41,415 nucleotides of DNA from Cardinium endosymbiont cBtQ1 of Bemisia tabaci (lineage in GTDB: Bacteria; Bacteroidota; Bacteroidia; Cytophagales; Amoebophilaceae): assembly GCF_000689375.1 (NCBI RefSeq), contig NZ_CBQZ010000006.1, positions 1 through 41,415 on the forward strand. Direction: 5' to 3'. Below are positions 8,416 to 20,425 of the stretch, in pieces. The position numbers and the translations under genes are program-made. The notes beneath the pieces are model-generated. The model did not search any database, was not told the origin of the DNA, and saw nothing but the letters and a program-made list of their open reading frames with translations. Position 1 is the first letter of the stretch. Each line of letters opens with the position of its first letter.

Positions 8416-9114
8416 ATGAAAATGGCAATTCAAAAAAAGAATAAGCATAGTGCAACAGATAATGCTAAAGAAGCCTATACTTTAACCGAGGCTGTTCAGC
8501 TGGTGCAAAAAAGTACTTCTACAAAGTTTGATGCTTCGATGGATGTTGCAGTTCGCTTGGGTGTAGACCCTAAAAGGTCTGACCAAATGGTAAGGGGAAC
8601 AGTTTCTTTGCCACATGGAACAGGTAAATCTTGTAGGATCTTAGTGCTCTGTACAGCTGATAAAGAACAAGAAGCCAAGCAGGCTGGTGCAGATTATGTA
8701 GGGTTAGACGACTTTATTGAAAAGATAGCAGCTGGGTGGACAGATATAGATGTGATTATAACGATGCCAACCGTTATGGTTAAACTGGGTAGATTGGGTA
8801 AAATATTAGGCCCTCGTGGCCTTATGCCTAATCCTAGGGTAGGTACTGTAACAATGGATGTAGCTAAAATGGTTAAAGAGGTAAAGGGTGGGAAGTTAAG
8901 TTTTAAGGTAGATAAATATGGCATTGTACATAGTAGTGTAGGTCGTGCATCTTTTCCACAGGAAAAAATAGTAGAAAATGTGATGGAGCTGTTAAAAGCG
9001 ATTGTTAAATTAAAGCCTGCCTCCTCAAAAGGGCTTTACGTAAATAGTATTAGTCTTTCTAGCACGATGAGTAGAGGCGTTTTTGTAGATAGGAGTATTG
9101 CCGTTGGGCTTTAG
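8416..9114 (+). CDS. rplA: 50S ribosomal protein L1
   Basis: L1 forms the mobile stalk at the E site and in many bacteria represses its own L11 operon; no L1-like mRNA site was identified here. The protein has 232 residues and shows the family signature around [20 protein letters not shown]. The start may be the ATG at 8416 or the one at 8422; both follow the rplK stop closely. Its stop at 9112-9114 lies 4 bp before the preferred rplJ start. Confidence 0.97.
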   Translation: MKMAIQKKNKHSATDNAKEAYTLTEAVQLVQKSTSTKFDASMDVAVRLGVDPKRSDQMVRGTVSLPHGTGKSCRILVLCTADKEQEAKQAGADYVGLDDFIEKIAAGWTDIDVIITMPTVMVKLGRLGKILGPRGLMPNPRVGTVTMDVAKMVKEVKGGKLSFKVDKYGIVHSSVGRASFPQEKIVENVMELLKAIVKLKPASSKGLYVNSISLSSTMSRGVFVDRSIAVGL

Positions 9115-9118
9115 AAAA

Positions 9119-9658
9119 ATGAAACGAGAAGAAAAATTACAGGTTATAGAAAGTCTAGTAGAAAAATTTTCTGCTTTCGACTGCTTTTATGTAGTAGACG
9201 CTATGGGGCTTACTGTAGAACAGGTAAATAAATTTAGAAAAAGTTGTGCAGAACAAAATATAGTCTATCAGGTAGCTAAAAATACCCTGATACAAAAGGC
9301 CCTAGAACGATCTGAAAAATGTACCGCCCATGCGCCTGCTTTTTCAAGCGTATTAAAAGGATTTTCAGGTATTTTATTTAGCCGTGATAGTGGCCGTGCT
9401 CCTGGAAAAATGTTAAAAGCTTTTTTAGAAGCCGAAAAGTTAAACTTGCCTGTTTTAAAAGCTGCTTCGATTTATGGTGATTTATTTATTGGCGCAGAGC
9501 ACTTGGATCGGTTAACAAACTTAAAATCAAAAGAAGAGATTTTGGCCGATATTATCACGCTTTTGAAATCTCCTATTTTAAATGTACTAGCTACAATGCA
9601 ATCTGGCGAGAAACGTTTGATGGGAGTGATAGAAACTTTTTTGAAAGCATCAACTTAA
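9119..9658 (+). CDS. rplJ: 50S ribosomal protein L10
   Basis: L10 anchors the L7/L12 dimers to the ribosome. I chose the ATG at 9119 (MKREEKLQVIESLVEKF, 179 residues) over the upstream ATG at 9098, because the longer form overlaps rplA and adds seven residues (MPLGFRK) unlike the family N-terminus. The N-terminal rRNA-binding domain contains YQVAKNTLIQKAL, and the C-terminal helix that binds L12 ends near AST. The usual order rplA-rplJ-rplL holds. Confidence 0.95.
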   Translation: MKREEKLQVIESLVEKFSAFDCFYVVDAMGLTVEQVNKFRKSCAEQNIVYQVAKNTLIQKALERSEKCTAHAPAFSSVLKGFSGILFSRDSGRAPGKMLKAFLEAEKLNLPVLKAASIYGDLFIGAEHLDRLTNLKSKEEILADIITLLKSPILNVLATMQSGEKRLMGVIETFLKAST

Positions 9659-9709
9659 TAAAAAAGTCACTTTTTATATTTATCTAAATTTTATAAACTT
9701 TTACAAATT

Positions 9710-10087
9710 ATGATCGACTTAAAAGATTTAGCAAAAACGCTTGTTAACTTAACGGTTAAGCAGGTAAGTGATCTGGCTGATATTTTGAAGAATGAACATG
9801 GCATTGAACCAGTTGCCTCAGCTCCTATGATGATGGCTGCTGCACCTCCAGTTTCTGTTGAAAACGTACCAGAAAAAACTACATTTGATGTTATTTTAAA
9901 ATCAGGTGGTGCGGCTAAGTTAGCAGTTGTAAAACTGGTAAAAGAAATAACAGGTTTAACATTAAAAGAAGCCAAGGAATTTGTAGATGGTGTACCAGAT
10001 ACGATGAAACAAAGACTCACTAAAGAAGAAGCAGAGACTATTAAAAGAAAATTAGAAGAGGCTGGTGCAGAGGTTGAGTTGAAATAG
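9710..10087 (+). CDS. rplL: 50S ribosomal protein L7/L12
   Basis: This stalk protein recruits translational GTPases. It has 125 residues. An N-terminal dimerisation helix pair ([20 protein letters not shown]) is followed by an Ala/Met-rich hinge (MMMAAAPP) and the C-terminal domain with [20 protein letters not shown] and a final [10 protein letters not shown]. The downstream 207-bp gap before rpoB is AT-rich and could hold an internal promoter or attenuator, but no clear site was found. Confidence 0.97.
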   Translation: MIDLKDLAKTLVNLTVKQVSDLADILKNEHGIEPVASAPMMMAAAPPVSVENVPEKTTFDVILKSGGAAKLAVVKLVKEITGLTLKEAKEFVDGVPDTMKQRLTKEEAETIKRKLEEAGAEVELK

Positions 10088-10294
10088 TCAATAGGCGTAT
10101 ATAATATAATTTTTGCTGCGTTAAAGGTTACCTATTTAGGTCTGAGTGCATATCTATTTGTAATGTACTCCCTTTAGCGCTTGCCTTGCTTCATGTCAAT
10201 GTAGCTAAACCCGCATTCTAGTTTTGCTTTCTATAAGTTATAAACATGTAGCACCTACGTAAAGAAAACACAATCTAGTAAACAAAATTGTCAT

Positions 10295-13200
10295 ATGCCT
10301 TCTGTTGATGCCGCCGCAAACTACACTGATTTGCTTGAAATCCAGTTGCAATCTTTTAGAGACTTTTTTCAACTCGGTATTAGTCCAGAAAATAGAATAA
10401 ATGAAGGGCTTTATAAGGTTTTTATGGAGCATTTTCCCATTGAAGATTCTAAGCGAAACTATATTCTAGAGTTTATTGACTACAATTTAGAGCTTCCCCA
10501 ATATACGCCTCGGGAGTGTATTGAACGAGGCTTAACCTATGATGTTCCTTTGAAGGCAAAGTTACGCTTGTTACAAAATGACGAACATACTGGGAAATAT
10601 GAAGGCGTTGAACAAGAGGTTTTTTTAGGGAATATACCTTATATGACCGATCAAGGTTCTTTTATTTTAAGTGGTGTAGAACGTGTAGTGGTTTCTCAAG
10701 TACATAAGTCTTCTGGTATTTTCTTTTTTCAAAATAAGCACATTAGTGGTTCGAATGTTTACGCTGCTAAAGTAGTCCCTGCCAAAGGTGTTTGGATTGA
10801 ATTTTCGGTTGATATTAATTCAGTGATGTATATCTATTTAGATAGGAAAAAGAAAATACCCATTACTACTATGTTGCGTGCCATTGGATATAGTAGTGAC
10901 AAAGATATTTTAGGTATATTTGGTCTTGCCGATGAGGTAGAGGCAAGTGGTGCAGTATTGGAAAAATGTATAGGCCGTAGATTAGCCGCTCGGGTTTTAA
11001 AAAGTACGGTAGAGCATTTTGTAGATGAAGAAACTGGCGAAGAACATGTTTCTACCAGACATGAAGTCCTTATAGAGCGCAATACAGTATTAGATGAAGC
11101 AGGTATAGAAGTCATTTTATCTTCTGGTGTTCCCTCTGTTATTTTACATCATTCAGAAGAAGCTCCTGCAGACTACCACCTTATATATAATACTTTTGGG
11201 AAAGATAGTACCAATGATACCAAAGAAGCAACAGAGCAAATTTACCGCCAACTCCGCAATGCAGAAGCACCTGATGAACAAACGGCCCGTGAAACGGTAG
11301 AAAGCCTTTTTTTTAGTAGTAAGCGTTATACGTTGGGTGAAGTAGGTCGTTATCGAATCAATAAAAAATTAAATCTGGATATTTCAGTAGAGGCTTCTGT
11401 TTTGACCCAAGAAGATATCATACAAATCATTCATTATCTTATTAAGGTAGTCAATGGTAAAGCAGAAGTAGATGATATTGATCATTTAAGCAATCGCCGG
11501 GTACGTTGTGTTGGGGAGCAGCTTTTTACTCAATTTGGTATAGGGTTTTCTCGTTTGGCCAGAACGATTCGTGAGCGCATCAACATTAGAGACAATGAGC
11601 TATTTAAGCCTGCAGACTTGATTAATGCACGTACCCTTTCCTCAGTTATTAATTCTTTTTTTGGTATTAATCCACTGTCTCAGTTGATTGACCAAGTCAA
11701 CCCATTGGCAGAAATTACCCATAAGCGTCGCGTATCCGCATTAGGACCTGGCGGACTTTCTAGGGATCGTGCTGGTTTTGAAGTCCGGGACGTGCACTAC
11801 TCCCATTATGGAAGGTTATGTACCATTGAAACACCGGAAGGTATGAACATTGGTTTGATTTCTTCCCTCTGTATGTATGCACGTGTAAATAATATGGGCT
11901 TTATTGAAACACCTTATAGGCGGGTAGAGCATGGTAAAGTTGACCTTAGTGGTGCCATTTGTTACCTCAGTGCTGCAGAAGAAGAGCATGCTAATTTTGC
12001 TCCAGCTAATGTACAGTTAGATGCAAATGGTGTCATATTAGATAATCGAGTCAAAGTCCGAAATGGCGATGAGTATCCTCTGGTAAAACCAGAACAGGTT
12101 AATTATATGGATGTTTCGAGCAGTCAGATTGCATCAGTTGCTGCTTCTTTGATTCCGTTTTTGGAACACAATGATGCCAGTCGTGCCTTGATGGGATCTA
12201 ATATGCAGCGTCAAGCCGTTCCTTTGGTAAGGCCAGATGTGCCTATTGTTTGTACAGGTGTAGAAAAAAGAGTCGCTAAAGAGTTTAGGGGGTTACCTAC
12301 TGCAGAAGGTAGTGGTTTGGTTACTTATGTGGATGGTAGAAAAATTGTGGTTCAGTATGATCGTTCTGAAGAAGAAGCACTTGTTTCCTTTGATGAAGCC
12401 TCTGTAACCTATTCTATGGATAAATTTAGAGGTACCAACAGGAGTACCTGTATTAACCTATCGCCAATTGTTTCTAAAGGCAGTCGTGTAGAAAAAGGCC
12501 AAGTGCTTTGTGAAGGATATGCCACTAAAAATGGCGAGTTAGCCCTGGGTAAAAATTTAAAAGTAGCTTTCTTATCTTGGAAAGGCTATACCTTTGAAGA
12601 TGGTATTGTAATTTCTGAACGCATTGTGCGGGATGGCGTTTTTACCTCTATTCATATTAAGGAATTTATTCTGGAAGTAAAGGATACAAAATTTGGTGCA
12701 GAAGAGTTGACCAATGAAATTCCAAATGTTAGTGAAGAAGCTATTGCCAAATTAGGTATTGATGGCATTGTTAAAGTAGGTACAGAAGTTAAAGAAGGTG
12801 ATATCTTAATTGGTAAAATTACCCCAAAGGGAGAGATAGATGTTACACCAGAAGCAAGGCTTTTGAAGGCTATTTTTGGTGACAAAGCAGGCGATGTAAA
12901 GAATACCTCTTTAAAAGTGCCATCTGGTATGGAAGGTATTGTAATCGATACTAAAATATTCTCTAGTCCTGAAAGAAATAAGGAAAGTAAGCAAAAAGTT
13001 AAAAAAGAACTGGAGCTATTAAAAAAGGCACATGCTAGAAATTTATTAAAATTGCGCGATATAGCTATTCAAAAATTATCAGTAGTTTTAGATGGAGTGG
13101 TTACCAATGGTATTTATCACCAATTTGGTGATGAAATTATTCCAGAGGGTACCAAACTTACTACTTCACTAATCGGTGAAAAACTCTTCCCTCCTAAAAA

Positions 13201-14134
13201 TATTTACCGTGATGAGTCACTTTATAATATTCCAGCAGAAGCCAATCTAGTTGGAGACCTTGTACTCAGTAATTGGACTCCTGATCCATCTAAAAACCAT
13301 CTAGTCCAACGTATTTTAGGCAACTATATTAAAAAATGTACCGCTTCTATTGTACGTTTTAAGCGTGAAAGATTTACACTAGAAGCAGGAGATGGGTTAC
13401 CCAAAGGAGTTGTAAAAGTAGCTAAAGTCTATATTGCAGAAAAAAGGAAGCTCAAGGTGGGTGATAAAATGTCTGGAAGGCATGGTAACAAAGGTATTGT
13501 TTGTAAGATTGTACCCCAAGAAGATATGCCATTCTTAGCAGATGGTACACCAGTAGACGTTGTATTGAGTCCACTCGGATTGCCTTCTCGTATGAACTTA
13601 GGTCAGTTGTATGAAACTGTGTTAGGGTGGGCTGGTGAGCAATTAGGTAAACGGTATCTCAACCCTATTTTTGAGGGTATGACCTTAGAGCAGATTTCCA
13701 ATGAGTTGGATCAAGCCGGCTTACCTGCTTTTGGTAAAACAACCGTTTATGATGGAGGAACAGGTATGCCATTTAATCAAAGCGTTACAGTTGGGGTAGT
13801 CTATCTCCTCAAACTTGCCCATTTGGTAGATGATAAAATGCACGCCCGTTCTACAGGTCCTTATTCTTTGATTACGCAGCAACCATTAGGTGGTAAAGCC
13901 CAATTTGGAGGCCAACGATTTGGTGAAATGGAAGTATGGGCATTAGAAGCCTATGGAGCTGCTTATACATTACAAGAAATGCTCAATACAAAGTCAGATG
14001 ATGTAGTGGGTAGATCTAAAGCCTATGAAGCAATCGTTAAAGGCAATAACATTCCAAAGCCCAATTTGTCAGAATCATTTAATGTATTAATGCATGAATT
14101 AAGGGGGCTAGGTCTTGAAATTACGCTTGTATAG
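10295..14134 (+). CDS. rpoB: DNA-directed RNA polymerase subunit beta
   Basis: This is the catalytic beta subunit, 1279 residues. The rifampicin region is intact, with [20 protein letters not shown] near residues 467-486. Residues aligning to E. coli 514-515 are Leu-Ile rather than Phe-Met, and 518 and 522 are Val and Ala, while the His526 and Ser531 equivalents are kept. The [12 protein letters not shown] motif near the active site lies at about 1056-1067, and the C-terminal clamp contains [20 protein letters not shown]. The only in-frame ATG is at 10295; an in-frame stop lies about 50 bp upstream. This gives just eight residues before the conserved YTDLLEIQL, somewhat shorter than usual for Bacteroidota. 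rpoC follows after 53 bp. Confidence 0.98.
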   Translation: MPSVDAAANYTDLLEIQLQSFRDFFQLGISPENRINEGLYKVFMEHFPIEDSKRNYILEFIDYNLELPQYTPRECIERGLTYDVPLKAKLRLLQNDEHTGKYEGVEQEVFLGNIPYMTDQGSFILSGVERVVVSQVHKSSGIFFFQNKHISGSNVYAAKVVPAKGVWIEFSVDINSVMYIYLDRKKKIPITTMLRAIGYSSDKDILGIFGLADEVEASGAVLEKCIGRRLAARVLKSTVEHFVDEETGEEHVSTRHEVLIERNTVLDEAGIEVILSSGVPSVILHHSEEAPADYHLIYNTFGKDSTNDTKEATEQIYRQLRNAEAPDEQTARETVESLFFSSKRYTLGEVGRYRINKKLNLDISVEASVLTQEDIIQIIHYLIKVVNGKAEVDDIDHLSNRRVRCVGEQLFTQFGIGFSRLARTIRERINIRDNELFKPADLINARTLSSVINSFFGINPLSQLIDQVNPLAEITHKRRVSALGPGGLSRDRAGFEVRDVHYSHYGRLCTIETPEGMNIGLISSLCMYARVNNMGFIETPYRRVEHGKVDLSGAICYLSAAEEEHANFAPANVQLDANGVILDNRVKVRNGDEYPLVKPEQVNYMDVSSSQIASVAASLIPFLEHNDASRALMGSNMQRQAVPLVRPDVPIVCTGVEKRVAKEFRGLPTAEGSGLVTYVDGRKIVVQYDRSEEEALVSFDEASVTYSMDKFRGTNRSTCINLSPIVSKGSRVEKGQVLCEGYATKNGELALGKNLKVAFLSWKGYTFEDGIVISERIVRDGVFTSIHIKEFILEVKDTKFGAEELTNEIPNVSEEAIAKLGIDGIVKVGTEVKEGDILIGKITPKGEIDVTPEARLLKAIFGDKAGDVKNTSLKVPSGMEGIVIDTKIFSSPERNKESKQKVKKELELLKKAHARNLLKLRDIAIQKLSVVLDGVVTNGIYHQFGDEIIPEGTKLTTSLIGEKLFPPKNIYRDESLYNIPAEANLVGDLVLSNWTPDPSKNHLVQRILGNYIKKCTASIVRFKRERFTLEAGDGLPKGVVKVAKVYIAEKRKLKVGDKMSGRHGNKGIVCKIVPQEDMPFLADGTPVDVVLSPLGLPSRMNLGQLYETVLGWAGEQLGKRYLNPIFEGMTLEQISNELDQAGLPAFGKTTVYDGGTGMPFNQSVTVGVVYLLKLAHLVDDKMHARSTGPYSLITQQPLGGKAQFGGQRFGEMEVWALEAYGAAYTLQEMLNTKSDDVVGRSKAYEAIVKGNNIPKPNLSESFNVLMHELRGLGLEITLV

Positions 14135-14187
14135 CAAATAGCCAGTTTGACATTCCATATCTCACATCGCTTACCAAGTTTAACCGT

Positions 14188-17100
14188 ATGAAGTTTAAAA
14201 GAAATAGGCCACAATCCATTCAATTTTCTGGTATCATTGCCAGTCTTTCTTCTCCAGAAGTTATTTTATCTCGTTCTTCAGGAGAAGTCACCTTGCCAGA
14301 GACCATTAATTATAGAACCCATAAGCCTGAAACGAAAGGATTATTTTGTGAACGCATATTCGGTCCTGTAAAAGATTGGGAATGTCATTGTGGTAAATAC
14401 AAAGGCATTCGTTATAAAGGTATTGTATGTGATAGATGTGGTGTTGAGATTACAGAAAAAAAACAACGTAGAGAACGCGTTGGCCACATCGAGCTGGTTG
14501 TGCCGGTAACCCATATTTGGTACTTTAGGGTGTTACCTAGTAAAATTAGTTACTTGCTCGGTATACCTACTAAAAAAGTTGAACAGATTGTATACTATGA
14601 GCGTTATGTAGTCATTCAACCTGGTATCAAGAAAGAAGATGGTATAGCCGCTATGGATCTGCTATCTGAGGATGAGTATTTGGCCATTTTAGATGAATTG
14701 CCTCCAGATAATCCATTATTAAGCCATTCAGATCCTAATAAATTTATTGCCCTTATTGGTTCAGAAGCTATTGAGTCTATCCTAAAAAATCTTGATTTAG
14801 AAAAACTTTCAGTTGACTTACGCGAGCAGTTACTTACTGATGGTTCTCAACAACGCCGTTTGGAGATTGTCAAAAGACTAAAAATTGTAGAAGGGTTTAG
14901 AGATGTCCATAAAAAAGTAGAAAACCGACCAGAATGGATGGTGATGCGTATATTACCTGTTATTCCGCCTGAATTACGTCCTCTTTTCTCACTGGGCGGT
15001 GGTAAATTTGCTACTTCTGATTTAAATGACCTTTATAGAAGAGTTATTATTAGAAACAATAGGCTTAAGAGATTATTAGATATTAAGGCACCACAAATCA
15101 TCATACGCAATGAAATGCGTATGTTGCAAGAGGCTGTAGATTCTTTATTTGATAATTCTCGTAAAGTAAATTCTGTTGCTTCAGAGGGGATTCGACCATT
15201 AAAATCTCTTTCAGATATGTTAAAAGGTAAGCAGGGCCGTTTTAGGCAGAATTTGCTTGGCAAACGTGTAGATTATTCTGGCAGATCTGTTATTGTGGTA
15301 GGGCCTGAGTTGCAGTTGCATGAGTGCGGGTTACCTAAAGAAATGGCAGTTGAACTATTTATGCCTTTTATCATACGTAGGCTCATAGAGCGTGGGGTAG
15401 CAGAGACTGTAAAAGTAGCTAAAAGATTAATAGAAGAAAAAGCCCCTGTTATCTGGGATGTATTGGAGAATGTATTGAAGGGGCATCCTGTATTACTCAA
15501 CCGAGCACCAACCTTGCACCGATTGGGTATACAAGCCTTTCAACCTAAATTAATTGAAGGCAAAGCTATTCAATTGCATCCTTTGGTATGTACTGCGTTC
15601 AATGCTGACTTTGATGGAGATCAAATGGCCGTTCACGTTCCCCTTGGTCAAGAAGCCATTGCAGAAGCTTCATTGCTTATGTTGGCATCGTATAATGTAT
15701 TAAATCCCTCAAACGGTATTCCTATTACTATTCCATCCCGTGATATGATTTTGGGATTGCATTATCTAACCAAAGGAAGGCGTAGTACTCCAAAAAATGT
15801 AGTATTAGGAGAGGGCATGTCTTTTTATGCACCTGAAGAAGTATTAATTGGATTGGCCCATGAAAAAGTGTCTAAGCATGCTTATATCAAGCTTCGTTTG
15901 CCTGTAATCCAGTCAGATGGATCACAAGTTTATACCCTGATAGAGACTACTGTTGGTAGGGTAGTATTCAATGAGTATTGTCCAGATGGAATGGCATTTG
16001 TTAATGAAACGTTGAACGTAAGAAACATGCAGCGTATTGTAACAGATATGTACCGTAAGTTTGGTACGGTCATTACCGTTGAATTTTTAGATAACATTAA
16101 AGCTTTAGGCTTTAATAGCGCATTTCAGGCAGGCATGACAATTGGGTTAGATGATGTAAAGATACCAGCTAACAAACATGAATTAATTGACCAAGCTACT
16201 TCAGAGGTGGAGTCGATTTGGGGTAATTATATGTTGGGTTTGATAACCGATAATGAAAGATACAACCAGGTCATTGACGTTTGGACCAGAGCCAATACCC
16301 GTATTACCAATCAACTCATGGAACAGTTGGAGTCCGACCAGGATACCTTTAACTCTGTTTACATGATGATGATTTCTGGTGCAAGGGGATCGCGTGAACA
16401 GGTACGTCAGTTAGGTGGTATGAAAGGATTAATTGGTAGACCTCAAAAAAGTACACAAGGATCAGTAGGGGAAATTATTGAACATCCTATTATTTCTAAT
16501 TTCCAAGAAGGGTTGAATGTGATTGAGTATTTTATTGCTACCCATGGTGCTAGAAAAGGGTTGGCTGATACAGCTTTAAAAACAGCAGATGCTGGATATC
16601 TCACTAGAAGGTTGGTAGATGTAGCACAAGATTTAACGGTTGTTGAAGAAGATTGTGGTTCCCTTAAGGGTATTACTGTAACTGCTGTAAAAGTTGAAAA
16701 TAAAGTAGTTGAATCGCTTGCAGAACGTATTCTAGGTCGTGTGGTAGTAGAAGACGTCTTGGATCCACAAACAGGTGTCCTATTAGTTGCACGTAGCAAT
16801 GGAATTGATGAGCAGATTGCTGCCCGTATAGAACAGACGGGTCTAGAAGAAGTATTTGTACGTTCTGTTTTAACATGTGATTTGTCTCAAGGCGTTTGTG
16901 TAAAATGTTATGGCCGAAACTTAGCCACAGGTAATATGGTATCTGTTGGCGAGGCAGTGGGGGTCATCGCTGCCCAATCTATTGGGCAACCTGGTACACA
17001 GCTTACTATGAGAACCTTCCATGTTGGAGGTACTGCCTCTAATGTTACTGTTGATGCTAAGGTTAAAGCAAAATATGCAGGTGTAGTAAATTTTGAAGAC

Positions 17101-18483
17101 TTGATCGTTACAAATTATGTAGATGCAAATGGACAGGCAGTAGAAGTTGTTATGAGCCGTTCTGCTGAGCTACAAATTTTAGATACAGATACAAGAAAAG
17201 TATTAACCAGTACCCATTTGCCATATGGTGCCCATCTTAAGGTAGCAAGCAATCAAACGGTAAGTTACGATCAAGAACTTTACCATTGGGATCCTTACAA
17301 TGTTGTATTATTGGCTACTCAGGACGGGGCAGTCAGTTTCCTAGGTCTTAAAGAAGGCGTTACCTATCAAGAAGAATTCGATGAGCAAACTGGTCGTAAA
17401 GCAAAGGTAATGATTGAGTCCAGGGATAAGACCAAACATCCAAGTATCATCTTATCTGATGATGCTGGTGTAACCATTGCCTCCTATACCCTTCCTGTTA
17501 AAGCACAGTTGGTAGTAGAAGCAGGTGATAAGATACGTAAGGGAGCAGTATTGGCTAGAGTCCCCCGTATTATTAATCAATCTAGAGACATTACAGGTGG
17601 GTTGCCTCGTGTGGTAGAGCTTTTTGAAGCTAGAAAACCTGCCAATACTGCTTTTATTAGTGAATTAAGTGGTGTTGTAACCTATGGAGGCATTAAAAGA
17701 GGCAATAGGGAAGTTTTTATTGAATCGAAAGAAGGTATACAGGTTAAGTATATGATACCATTGTCTAAGCACATATTGGTCCAAGATAACGATTACGTTA
17801 AAGTAGGAGAGGTAATCACAGATGGCGCGGTAGCCGCTGCTGATCTTTTGGTTACAAAAGGGCCACTGGTTACCCAGGAATATATCATGAATGAGTTGCA
17901 AAGCGTATACCGTTTACAAGGTGAAAAAATTAACAATAAGCATATTGAAATCATCATTAAACAGATGATGCGTAAGGTAGAGGTATTGGATCCAGGAGAT
18001 ACTATGCTCTTACACGGACAAATTATTGATAAAGTTAAATTCTTTCAAGAGAATGATAGAATCCGTGATAAAGTTATTGTGCTCACACCTGGTGATTCTA
18101 AATTATTCAAGCAGGGACAATTTGTTTCCGCTAGCAGATTGTTACAAGAGAACAATAAACTTACTCAACAAGGGCTGGTGCCTATTGAAGCTAGGCCAGC
18201 AGAATTGGCTGTTGCCCAGCCAAAGTTGCAAGGTATTACACAAATCTCCTTGGCTACCGAAAGTTTCTTATCTGCAGCTTCTTTCCAAGAAACAGCTAAA
18301 GTATTGAGCGATGCGGGTATTAGTGCCAAGTATGATACATTAAAAGGACTGAAAGAGAATATTATTGTAGGTCATCTGATTCCTGCTGGAACAGGTATGC
18401 GTGCCTATGAACGATTGGTTGTAAGTTCTAAAAATGAGTATGATGCTTTGGTCTATGCTAAATCTAGTGTAACCACACGTTAG
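14188..18483 (+). CDS. rpoC: DNA-directed RNA polymerase subunit beta'
   Basis: This is the beta' subunit, 1431 residues. The N-terminal zinc ribbon uses C66, C68, C81 and C84 (CHCG and CDRC). The catalytic Mg2+-binding motif NADFDGDQ is at about 472-479. The second zinc site involves the Cys of EEDCGS and the cluster [11 protein letters not shown]. The trigger-loop region ([25 protein letters not shown]) is normal. The long C-terminal part carries the insertions common in Bacteroidota. It ends the tRNA-tuf-rpoC block; the DNA beyond is IS debris, so the operon probably ends here. Confidence 0.98.
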   Translation: MKFKRNRPQSIQFSGIIASLSSPEVILSRSSGEVTLPETINYRTHKPETKGLFCERIFGPVKDWECHCGKYKGIRYKGIVCDRCGVEITEKKQRRERVGHIELVVPVTHIWYFRVLPSKISYLLGIPTKKVEQIVYYERYVVIQPGIKKEDGIAAMDLLSEDEYLAILDELPPDNPLLSHSDPNKFIALIGSEAIESILKNLDLEKLSVDLREQLLTDGSQQRRLEIVKRLKIVEGFRDVHKKVENRPEWMVMRILPVIPPELRPLFSLGGGKFATSDLNDLYRRVIIRNNRLKRLLDIKAPQIIIRNEMRMLQEAVDSLFDNSRKVNSVASEGIRPLKSLSDMLKGKQGRFRQNLLGKRVDYSGRSVIVVGPELQLHECGLPKEMAVELFMPFIIRRLIERGVAETVKVAKRLIEEKAPVIWDVLENVLKGHPVLLNRAPTLHRLGIQAFQPKLIEGKAIQLHPLVCTAFNADFDGDQMAVHVPLGQEAIAEASLLMLASYNVLNPSNGIPITIPSRDMILGLHYLTKGRRSTPKNVVLGEGMSFYAPEEVLIGLAHEKVSKHAYIKLRLPVIQSDGSQVYTLIETTVGRVVFNEYCPDGMAFVNETLNVRNMQRIVTDMYRKFGTVITVEFLDNIKALGFNSAFQAGMTIGLDDVKIPANKHELIDQATSEVESIWGNYMLGLITDNERYNQVIDVWTRANTRITNQLMEQLESDQDTFNSVYMMMISGARGSREQVRQLGGMKGLIGRPQKSTQGSVGEIIEHPIISNFQEGLNVIEYFIATHGARKGLADTALKTADAGYLTRRLVDVAQDLTVVEEDCGSLKGITVTAVKVENKVVESLAERILGRVVVEDVLDPQTGVLLVARSNGIDEQIAARIEQTGLEEVFVRSVLTCDLSQGVCVKCYGRNLATGNMVSVGEAVGVIAAQSIGQPGTQLTMRTFHVGGTASNVTVDAKVKAKYAGVVNFEDLIVTNYVDANGQAVEVVMSRSAELQILDTDTRKVLTSTHLPYGAHLKVASNQTVSYDQELYHWDPYNVVLLATQDGAVSFLGLKEGVTYQEEFDEQTGRKAKVMIESRDKTKHPSIILSDDAGVTIASYTLPVKAQLVVEAGDKIRKGAVLARVPRIINQSRDITGGLPRVVELFEARKPANTAFISELSGVVTYGGIKRGNREVFIESKEGIQVKYMIPLSKHILVQDNDYVKVGEVITDGAVAAADLLVTKGPLVTQEYIMNELQSVYRLQGEKINNKHIEIIIKQMMRKVEVLDPGDTMLLHGQIIDKVKFFQENDRIRDKVIVLTPGDSKLFKQGQFVSASRLLQENNKLTQQGLVPIEARPAELAVAQPKLQGITQISLATESFLSAASFQETAKVLSDAGISAKYDTLKGLKENIIVGHLIPAGTGMRAYERLVVSSKNEYDALVYAKSSVTTR

Positions 18484-18499
18484 ATTCTAAAGGAATCTA
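18481..18499 (+). terminator. putative terminator-like hairpin overlapping the rpoC stop
   Basis: TAGATTC and GAATCTA form a perfect 7-bp stem around loop TAAAG. The TAG of the left arm is the rpoC stop codon itself. A second imperfect stem (ATAAGC with GCTTTAT) follows at about 18498-18520, leading to a modest TCTTTT run. The location at the operon end supports termination, but the stems are AT-rich and the T-tract is not immediate, so this is tentative. Confidence 0.35.
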
Positions 18500-18595
18500 T
18501 AAGCTACCTCTATGGCTTTATCAAATCTTTTATAAAAAAATAAGAAAAGGCAGTGTCCCACTTACAGTTAAAGCAACGTTAGTGTTAGTGTATTA

Positions 18596-19030
18596 ACGTC
18601 AATTCTGAATTATTCTTAGTGTAAGCCAGTTATATATAAATTAAATATAGAAGGTTTTTTTCTTTTAGCCCATAAGCCGCAATTCCAGCAATGAAATTGA
18701 CAAAGAAATCAGGTATGCTTCTATGCCTGGAGTATTCTATCTGACTAATATTTTTAAGCTGATCGATAATGGTTTCAATGATAGATCACTTTCGAAGCAT
18801 TAGTTTATCCCATAGTGGCATAAAAGCGTTTTTCATATTTTTTCTGATTCGTGTAATCAGTTCTATACTTTTTTCCATAAGTTTTTCAAATAATTCTTTG
18901 CTAAGGCAAGCCTTTATCCGAAAATATTTTACGCATTAAATTTTTGTAAACTTTTTACAGAGAATCTATCATTGACCCTATCTGGGGTAAGTGTAAAACT
19001 CATTATTCCACCTAAATCATTAACAATTAG
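18596..19030 (-). pseudogene. decayed IS982-type element, transposase 3' part
   Basis: This is a diverged relic of the element found intact at 39659-40657. Its outer end at 18596 keeps a recognisable terminal repeat (acgtcaattctgaatta, against acgtgagtttcggatta in the intact copy). It then follows the transposase C-terminal half with many substitutions and small indels. Similarity stops abruptly at about 19030, where IS256-type sequence begins. The divergence shows it is a much older insertion than the two near-identical copies in this window. Confidence 0.85.
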
Positions 19031-19250
19031 TGGCGTATTAATTTCAATTTCAGGAAAATCACCTTTTAATCACTTAGGAGGGTAACCATTACGGCTATTT
19101 CCCATATTCCTACCTTCTATAGAATGCTTTTCATAGCTAAGATGATCGTCTAATTCTGCATCTACGGCACGTTCTACGGTGAGTTTTAATAGTTGCTTGC
19201 TTAGAAGAGCTAAATCTTTTTCACTCTTAAATAGACTCCCGATAATTCAT
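19031..19250 (-). pseudogene. IS256-type (mutator) transposase N-terminal relic
   Basis: The minus strand from about 19228 down encodes a stretch typical of IS256-family N-termini: LLKLTVERAVDAELDDHL, then SYEKHSIEGRNMGN, then SRNGYPPK, an in-frame stop, and LKGDFPEIEINTP. Only about 65 codons remain and the DDE domain is absent. The region upstream of 19228 also has stops in frame. It directly abuts the IS982 relic, suggesting one insertion or deletion removed the missing parts of both. The similarity is from recognition of the family motif, not from a search. Confidence 0.8.
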
Positions 19251-19276
19251 TTTTAAAAACAAGATGACAGCCCCCT

Positions 19277-20425
19277 CTAAAACCCTTTCCAGTTAACAAT
19301 TGGTTTTAAATGTTTGAGTACTTTAACACTATCTTTCTGTAATGCCATGACTTCTGTTATATTTTTATAAGCAAATGGGCTTTCATCAAGTGTTTTTGTG
19401 TATACAGGTGCAATGATTCCTTGCATGGCTTCTTTGAACGCACTTAGCATGATATGCTTTCGTGCTTTTTTACGGGACATCATTCTACCCGCTCCATGCG
19501 AAGAGCTATTTAAAAAGTCAGCATTACCTAACCCTTGAACTAACAAACAACCATCTTTCATATTGGCAGGTATTACACCACGCTCATCTTTATCCGAAGA
19601 GGTTGCACCTTTCCTGTGTAAGAATAGATCATCGGCTAATTCAATACAATGATTATGATTTTTATTTGTCCACAAATTTTCCATAGTGTTGTATGTAATA
19701 CCTACTACTTTACTGATAGCTTTTTCAACTTTTATGGCCATAGACATTCTATTTAACAAAGCAAATTCCAAACAATATTTTTGAAAAAGCATATATTCGT
19801 TACGTACACTTAGATCCTCAATAGGAAACGTCTCTTCAAACCCTTCTTCCAATCCAGAAACAGCTTTCATAAAATGAGTAGCTATATGATGGCCAACCCC
19901 TCTTGACCCACTGTGAATCACTAACCATGTTTCATCATTACTGATCAATATTTCAATAAAATGATTACCCGAACCTAAAGTACCTAAATTTGGTTTTGAT
20001 TTATGATATACCTGACTCCATAAAGTTTGATAAGATGTAGCATCTTTTAATTTTTTAAGTTCTATTTCCATTTCATCAACTAAATAAACTCGGTCATTTT
20101 GTTTATTGTAACGACCTGCACCCATAGGTATATCTCTATTCACTTGATTAAACAATTGTTTCGCCTTGTCTTGTATAATTTTTTGTTCATTTATATGGTT
20201 TGATACCTTAACAGCAATCATGCCACATCCTATATCATAGCCCACCCAAGCAGGTACAATGACTTTTGATGTTTTGATCACACTACCTATAGGTGCAACA
20301 TATCCAGAATGGGCATCTGGCATCAGTGCAGCCTCGACCACAAAGTTCTTACTACAACAATTGTTGAATTGTGTTAAGGCTTCTTCTTCTATATTCAAAC
20401 CATAAATATTAATTTTTTTATCCAT
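19277..20425 (-). CDS. rtcB: RtcB-family RNA ligase
   Basis: RtcB joins RNA 2',3'-cyclic phosphate or 3'-phosphate ends to 5'-OH ends through a guanylylated histidine, with Mn2+ and GTP. The sequence has 382 residues, at the short end for the family. Recognisable are MPDAHSGYVAPIGSV, the metal-binding D64 and C67 in GYDIGCG, H155 in GSGNHFIEI, H171 in IHSGSRGVGHH, the NHNH segment near 256-259, and H310 in SSSHGAGR, the expected guanylylated residue. All catalytic positions seem kept. No archease or RtcR-type gene is adjacent, and it stands alone after the IS debris, 255 bp from gltX. Likely roles are RNA repair or rRNA/tRNA healing; the physiological substrate cannot be told from sequence. 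Confidence 0.93.
   Translation of the reverse strand: MDKKINIYGLNIEEEALTQFNNCCSKNFVVEAALMPDAHSGYVAPIGSVIKTSKVIVPAWVGYDIGCGMIAVKVSNHINEQKIIQDKAKQLFNQVNRDIPMGAGRYNKQNDRVYLVDEMEIELKKLKDATSYQTLWSQVYHKSKPNLGTLGSGNHFIEILISNDETWLVIHSGSRGVGHHIATHFMKAVSGLEEGFEETFPIEDLSVRNEYMLFQKYCLEFALLNRMSMAIKVEKAISKVVGITYNTMENLWTNKNHNHCIELADDLFLHRKGATSSDKDERGVIPANMKDGCLLVQGLGNADFLNSSSHGAGRMMSRKKARKHIMLSAFKEAMQGIIAPVYTKTLDESPFAYKNITEVMALQKDSVKVLKHLKPIVNWKGF

Noticed and set aside
9098-9118. Longer rplJ start at 9098
   Set aside because: It overlaps rplA and adds residues unlike the L10 N-terminus; the ATG at 9119 fits better.
10834-11115. Long antisense frames inside rpoB, rpoC, tuf, rplA and others
   Set aside because: They lie wholly inside strongly conserved genes and encode no recognisable domain.
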